A stretch of 64,000 nucleotides of DNA from CAYFYS01 sp965202905 (GTDB lineage: Bacteria > Pseudomonadota > Alphaproteobacteria > MPNO01): NCBI GenBank assembly GCA_965202905.1, contig OZ241868.1, positions 3,804,868 through 3,868,867 of the forward strand, read 5' to 3'. The position numbers and the translations under genes are program-made. The notes under the pieces are model-generated. The model had not been told where the DNA came from. It was given only the letters and a program-made list of their open reading frames with translations, and made no database searches. Below are positions 62,448 to 64,000 of this stretch, one piece after another (the stretch's first letter is position 1; every line of letters starts with the position of its first letter).

Positions 62448-64000
62448 CGGTCCACCCGATCACGCTCGAAGTCGTCCGCCACGCGCTGGTCGCCTATGCG
62501 GAGGAAATGGCGACGGCATTGTGCAAATCCGCCTACAACATGATGATCTATGAGGTACGCGATTATTGCTGCGGGCTGATCGACGCCGAAGGCCGGATGA
62601 TCAGTCAGAACGCCGGCGGCCTGCCGATCTTTCTCGCCGATCTCGGGGTCGCGATCGCCGACGGGATCGAACGCTACGGGCTCGACGGGTTCGCGCCGGG
62701 CGATGTCGTGATCATGAACCACGCCGGGATCTGCGGGCAGCATCTCAACAATGTCGTCGTCTACACGCCGTGCTTCCATGACGGAAACCTGGTCGCATTC
62801 GCCGCAAACCGGGCGCATTGGATCGATATCGGCGGCACGCGCGTGGGATTCGGCTCCTACGAGACTTCGGAGATCTTCCAGGAGGGGCTTCAGCTCCGCT
62901 CGCTCAAGATCTACGAGGCGGGCAAGAGAAACGATGCGGTCTGGCAGATCCTGCAGGACAATCTGCGCTTTGCCGATTCCTCGCTCGGCGACTTGCGGGC
63001 GCAGATCGCCGCGTGCGCGCTGGGCGAGCGACGGCTGGGCGAGTTGACGGGCCGCTACGGCCCCGCGACGGTCGCGGATTGCATCGCGGAACTCTGGGAC
63101 CAGGCCGAGGCCGAGGCGCGCGCGGCGATCGAGGCCATCGCCGACGGCGCGTACCACGCCGTCAGCCATCTCGACAATGACGGCAAGACGCTCGACGCCC
63201 CGCTCAAAGTCGCGGTGGGCGTGAGGGTCGCGGGATCGGAGATGACGATTGACTATTCGGACATGAACCCGCAGGTGCCCACGCCGTTGAACTCGGGCTT
63301 TTCCGGCGGGCTTGCCGCGGCGCGCGTTGCGTTCAAGTGCCTGACGATGCCGACGGCGCCGGTGAACGAGGGCTGTTTCCGTCCGCTCGAACTGGTCTCG
63401 CCGCCCGGCACCATCGTCAATGCAAAGCCGCCGGCCGCGATCGGTCTGTGGTCGATCGCGCTGCCGACCGTGATCGACACGATCCTCAAGGCGCTGGCCC
63501 CCGCGCTGCCCGATCGCATCCCCGCCGCCCACAAGGGCGACATGAGCGGCTGTTCGTTCTACGGCTATCGCGAAGATGACGGGAAGCGGTTCCTGTTGAT
63601 GAACATCACCGGCGGCGGCTGGGGAGGCAGGCCGTCGGGCGACGGGCAATCGGCCTCGGTTTCGATTTGCCAGGGCGATGTCCGAAACGCGCCCGTCGAA
63701 GTGCAGGAGACCAACTACCCGTTCTTGATCGAATGTCACCGGCTGCGCGAGGACAGCGGCGGGCCGGGCGAACATCGCGGCGGGCTCGGGGTGGAGCTGC
63801 GCTACCGCTGCCTGCAAAAGACCCTCGCCAACGTGAATCAGGAGCGCACGGTCGACCCGCCTTGGGGGGTGGCCGGCGGCGGTCCGGCGCTGCCCAACCA
63901 TGCCGTCGTCCGGCGCAAGGACGGCGGCGAGGAGACGGTCTTCAAACAAACCAATCTTCTCCTGGAAGCCGGCGATACGATCTCTTTCTTCACCGCGGGC
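62444..64000 (+). CDS. Hydantoinase/oxoprolinase subunit B (HyuB family), partial
   Basis: The first 519 residues of the B subunit; the gene runs off the window (family about 550-590 residues). HPITLEVVRHALVAYAEEMATAL is the canonical start, followed by NHAGICGQHLNNVVVYTPCF, DIGGTRVG and the glycine-rich GGGWGGRPSGDGQSA. It works with HyuA, to which it is coupled by a 4-nt overlap. Together with the TRAP transporter it may form an uptake-and-hydrolysis unit. Confidence 0.92.
   Translation, partial: MTVHPITLEVVRHALVAYAEEMATALCKSAYNMMIYEVRDYCCGLIDAEGRMISQNAGGLPIFLADLGVAIADGIERYGLDGFAPGDVVIMNHAGICGQHLNNVVVYTPCFHDGNLVAFAANRAHWIDIGGTRVGFGSYETSEIFQEGLQLRSLKIYEAGKRNDAVWQILQDNLRFADSSLGDLRAQIAACALGERRLGELTGRYGPATVADCIAELWDQAEAEARAAIEAIADGAYHAVSHLDNDGKTLDAPLKVAVGVRVAGSEMTIDYSDMNPQVPTPLNSGFSGGLAAARVAFKCLTMPTAPVNEGCFRPLELVSPPGTIVNAKPPAAIGLWSIALPTVIDTILKALAPALPDRIPAAHKGDMSGCSFYGYREDDGKRFLLMNITGGGWGGRPSGDGQSASVSICQGDVRNAPVEVQETNYPFLIECHRLREDSGGPGEHRGGLGVELRYRCLQKTLANVNQERTVDPPWGVAGGGPALPNHAVVRRKDGGEETVFKQTNLLLEAGDTISFFTAG

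Overview
The window is GC-rich chromosomal DNA, most likely from an alphaproteobacterium. The main pointers are the porin with an MKK...AQAQ signal, the CoxL/S/M-type molybdenum hydroxylase, the SpeD-SpeE pair, the TAXI-type TRAP transporter and the split hydantoinase genes. There is no rRNA, tRNA or CRISPR array, and nearly all assignments rest on motifs read by eye.

The left third (1-12 kb) looks like a heteroaromatic-degradation neighbourhood. It holds the end of a NicX-like ring-opening dioxygenase, a minus-strand operon (two heme-oxygenase-like diiron proteins, a RidA protein, a 69-residue protein and a flavin monooxygenase), a three-subunit molybdenum hydroxylase, NadC and a UbiD decarboxylase, followed by a deaminase and a luciferase-like monooxygenase. 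At 13.4-15.2 kb lies an unrecognised two-gene module with an ImmA/IrrE-like tail. Polyamine genes (speD-speE), a frameshifted CAP-domain lipoprotein gene, an acyl-CoA ligase/dehydrogenase pair and an Lrp regulator follow.

The middle (21-48 kb) is dominated by aromatic and organic-acid catabolism: two HpaB-type flavin hydroxylases, amidase, an MhpD-like hydratase, UbiX, a DODA-type dioxygenase, a PaaK-like ligase, a Rieske oxygenase, a split TPP decarboxylase, a TauD-type dioxygenase, an orphan molybdenum hydroxylase large subunit, a second UbiD and an aldo/keto reductase. Envelope genes are interspersed: porin, L,D-transpeptidase, a small alanine-rich lipoprotein and a hendecad coiled-coil membrane protein.

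The right third begins with a graveyard of at least three insertion-sequence types (49.4-50.9 kb). It leads into a Slam-type surface export locus: a lipoprotein with nine 67-residue cysteine-containing repeats, followed by its likely outer-membrane exporter. The exporter gene abuts a 5'-truncated oxygenase gene, so the locus looks like an insertion. A TRAP-TAXI transporter and hydantoinase A/B genes run off the window end.

Two themes cross the window. UbiX at 33 kb could supply prenylated FMN to both UbiD enzymes. Short two- or three-copy tandem duplications (11-21 bp) recur in genes, pseudogenes and spacers, suggesting a slippage or duplication signature in this genome.
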